Below are positions 5,275 to 5,504 of a DNA stretch of 5,504 nucleotides, in pieces (position 1 is the stretch's first letter; each line of letters starts with the position of its first letter). The DNA comes from Candidatus Bipolaricaulota bacterium. Its GTDB lineage: Bacteria; Bipolaricaulota; Bipolaricaulia; M55B111. Location: contig JAGXLQ010000100.1 of assembly GCA_018334595.1 (NCBI GenBank), positions 1-5,504 of the forward strand, written 5' to 3'. A program made the position numbers and the translations under genes. The notes beneath the pieces are model-generated. The model was not told the origin of the DNA. It saw only the letters and a list, made by a program, of their open reading frames with translations, and searched no databases.

Positions 5275-5504
5275 TTATTCACCATCGAACTCGATTTCCC
5301 CCTCTTTTATCATATCAACCAGTATATCCACCACTTCCGGGTCGAATTTATCTCCCCTGCCCTCCTTCAATACTGTAAGCGTCCTCTCCTTGCTCCTAGC
5401 CGCTCGGTAGGGCCTTCTGGTACTCATGGCTTCCACCACGTCTACGGTGGCAAGTATGCGGACTTCGGTGGTGAGTTCGTCTCCTTCTAGGCCATCCGGG
5501 TAGC
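5275..5504 (-). CDS. C-terminal end of an HD-GYP cyclic di-GMP phosphodiesterase (rest outside the window)
   Basis: The minus-strand frame enters from the right edge and ends at TAA 5277-5275; 75 full codons are visible. It starts at YPDGLEGDEL, the last part of the GYP motif (the partial codon before it fits Gly). It continues with VRILATVDVVEAMSTRRPYR, then GRGDKFDPEVVDILV, and ends EIEFDGE. This is the classic C-terminal third of an HD-GYP domain, which cleaves c-di-GMP. The HD metal ligands and any sensor domains lie beyond the window, so activity cannot be judged. The conserved A-D before V(V/Y)EAM is T-V-D here, a minor change. It is first in an operon with the cyclase, eleven bases apart, so opposing enzymes are made from one message. 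Confidence 0.92.
   Translation of the reverse strand, partial: YPDGLEGDELTTEVRILATVDVVEAMSTRRPYRAARSKERTLTVLKEGRGDKFDPEVVDILVDMIKEGEIEFDGE

Noticed and set aside
4758..5378. Frames over the 5' half of the cyclase gene on both strands
   Set aside because: They overlap the confident PAS domains in other frames and have no features of their own.
1..5504. CRISPR array, toxin-antitoxin or defence system
   Set aside because: No regularly spaced direct repeats and no matching gene pair were found. The hairpin repeats number only two and are imperfect.

Overview
The window looks like a piece of a bacterial chromosome, probably from a diderm. The main evidence is a c-di-GMP signalling pair (HD-GYP plus GGDEF), which is a bacterial system. 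Further support comes from clear GGAGG-type ribosome binding sites and from a left-edge protein that ends like an outer-membrane beta-barrel (...DYYF). The signal peptide ending VVGYGQ and the mix of genes suggest a little-cultivated lineage, perhaps Bipolaricaulota-like; that is a guess from style and not a demonstration.

Layout. (1) Bases 2-406 (+) hold the 3' part of a gene whose product has outer-membrane barrel character. (2) Bases 417-2351 (+), ten bases later, encode a 644-aa secreted right-handed beta-helix protein with two NWWG-terminated domains, five ~41-45-residue repeats and an unrecognised Cys-containing C-terminal tail. The two genes are probably co-transcribed and translationally coupled. 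(3) Bases 2354-2427 (-) are a tRNA-Arg(CCG) whose 3' end lies 2 bases from the beta-helix stop codon, in convergent orientation. (4) Bases 2428-3196 contain no convincing intact gene. This AT-rich stretch holds short broken reading frames on both strands, a relic that may be the start of an IS3-type orfA, and, next to the downstream gene, a cluster of hairpins resembling the 3' end of an IS200/IS605 (tnpB-type) element. (5) Bases 3197-5263 (-) encode a 688-aa PAS-PAS-PAS-GAF-GGDEF diguanylate cyclase with all key catalytic residues and an intact inhibitory site. (6) Bases 5275-5504 (-) hold the C-terminal end of an HD-GYP phosphodiesterase, immediately upstream of the cyclase in the same operon.

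How they work together. The right half is a c-di-GMP make/break module, with the phosphodiesterase translated first and the multi-sensor cyclase second. The left half is a cell-surface or export pair. Between them lie a tRNA and what looks like a graveyard of mobile DNA. The strongest unexplained signal is a pair of 25-nt hairpin repeats (3069-3093 and 3145-3169) that differ only by transitions and share a covarying base pair. I found no CRISPR array and no clear new defence system.
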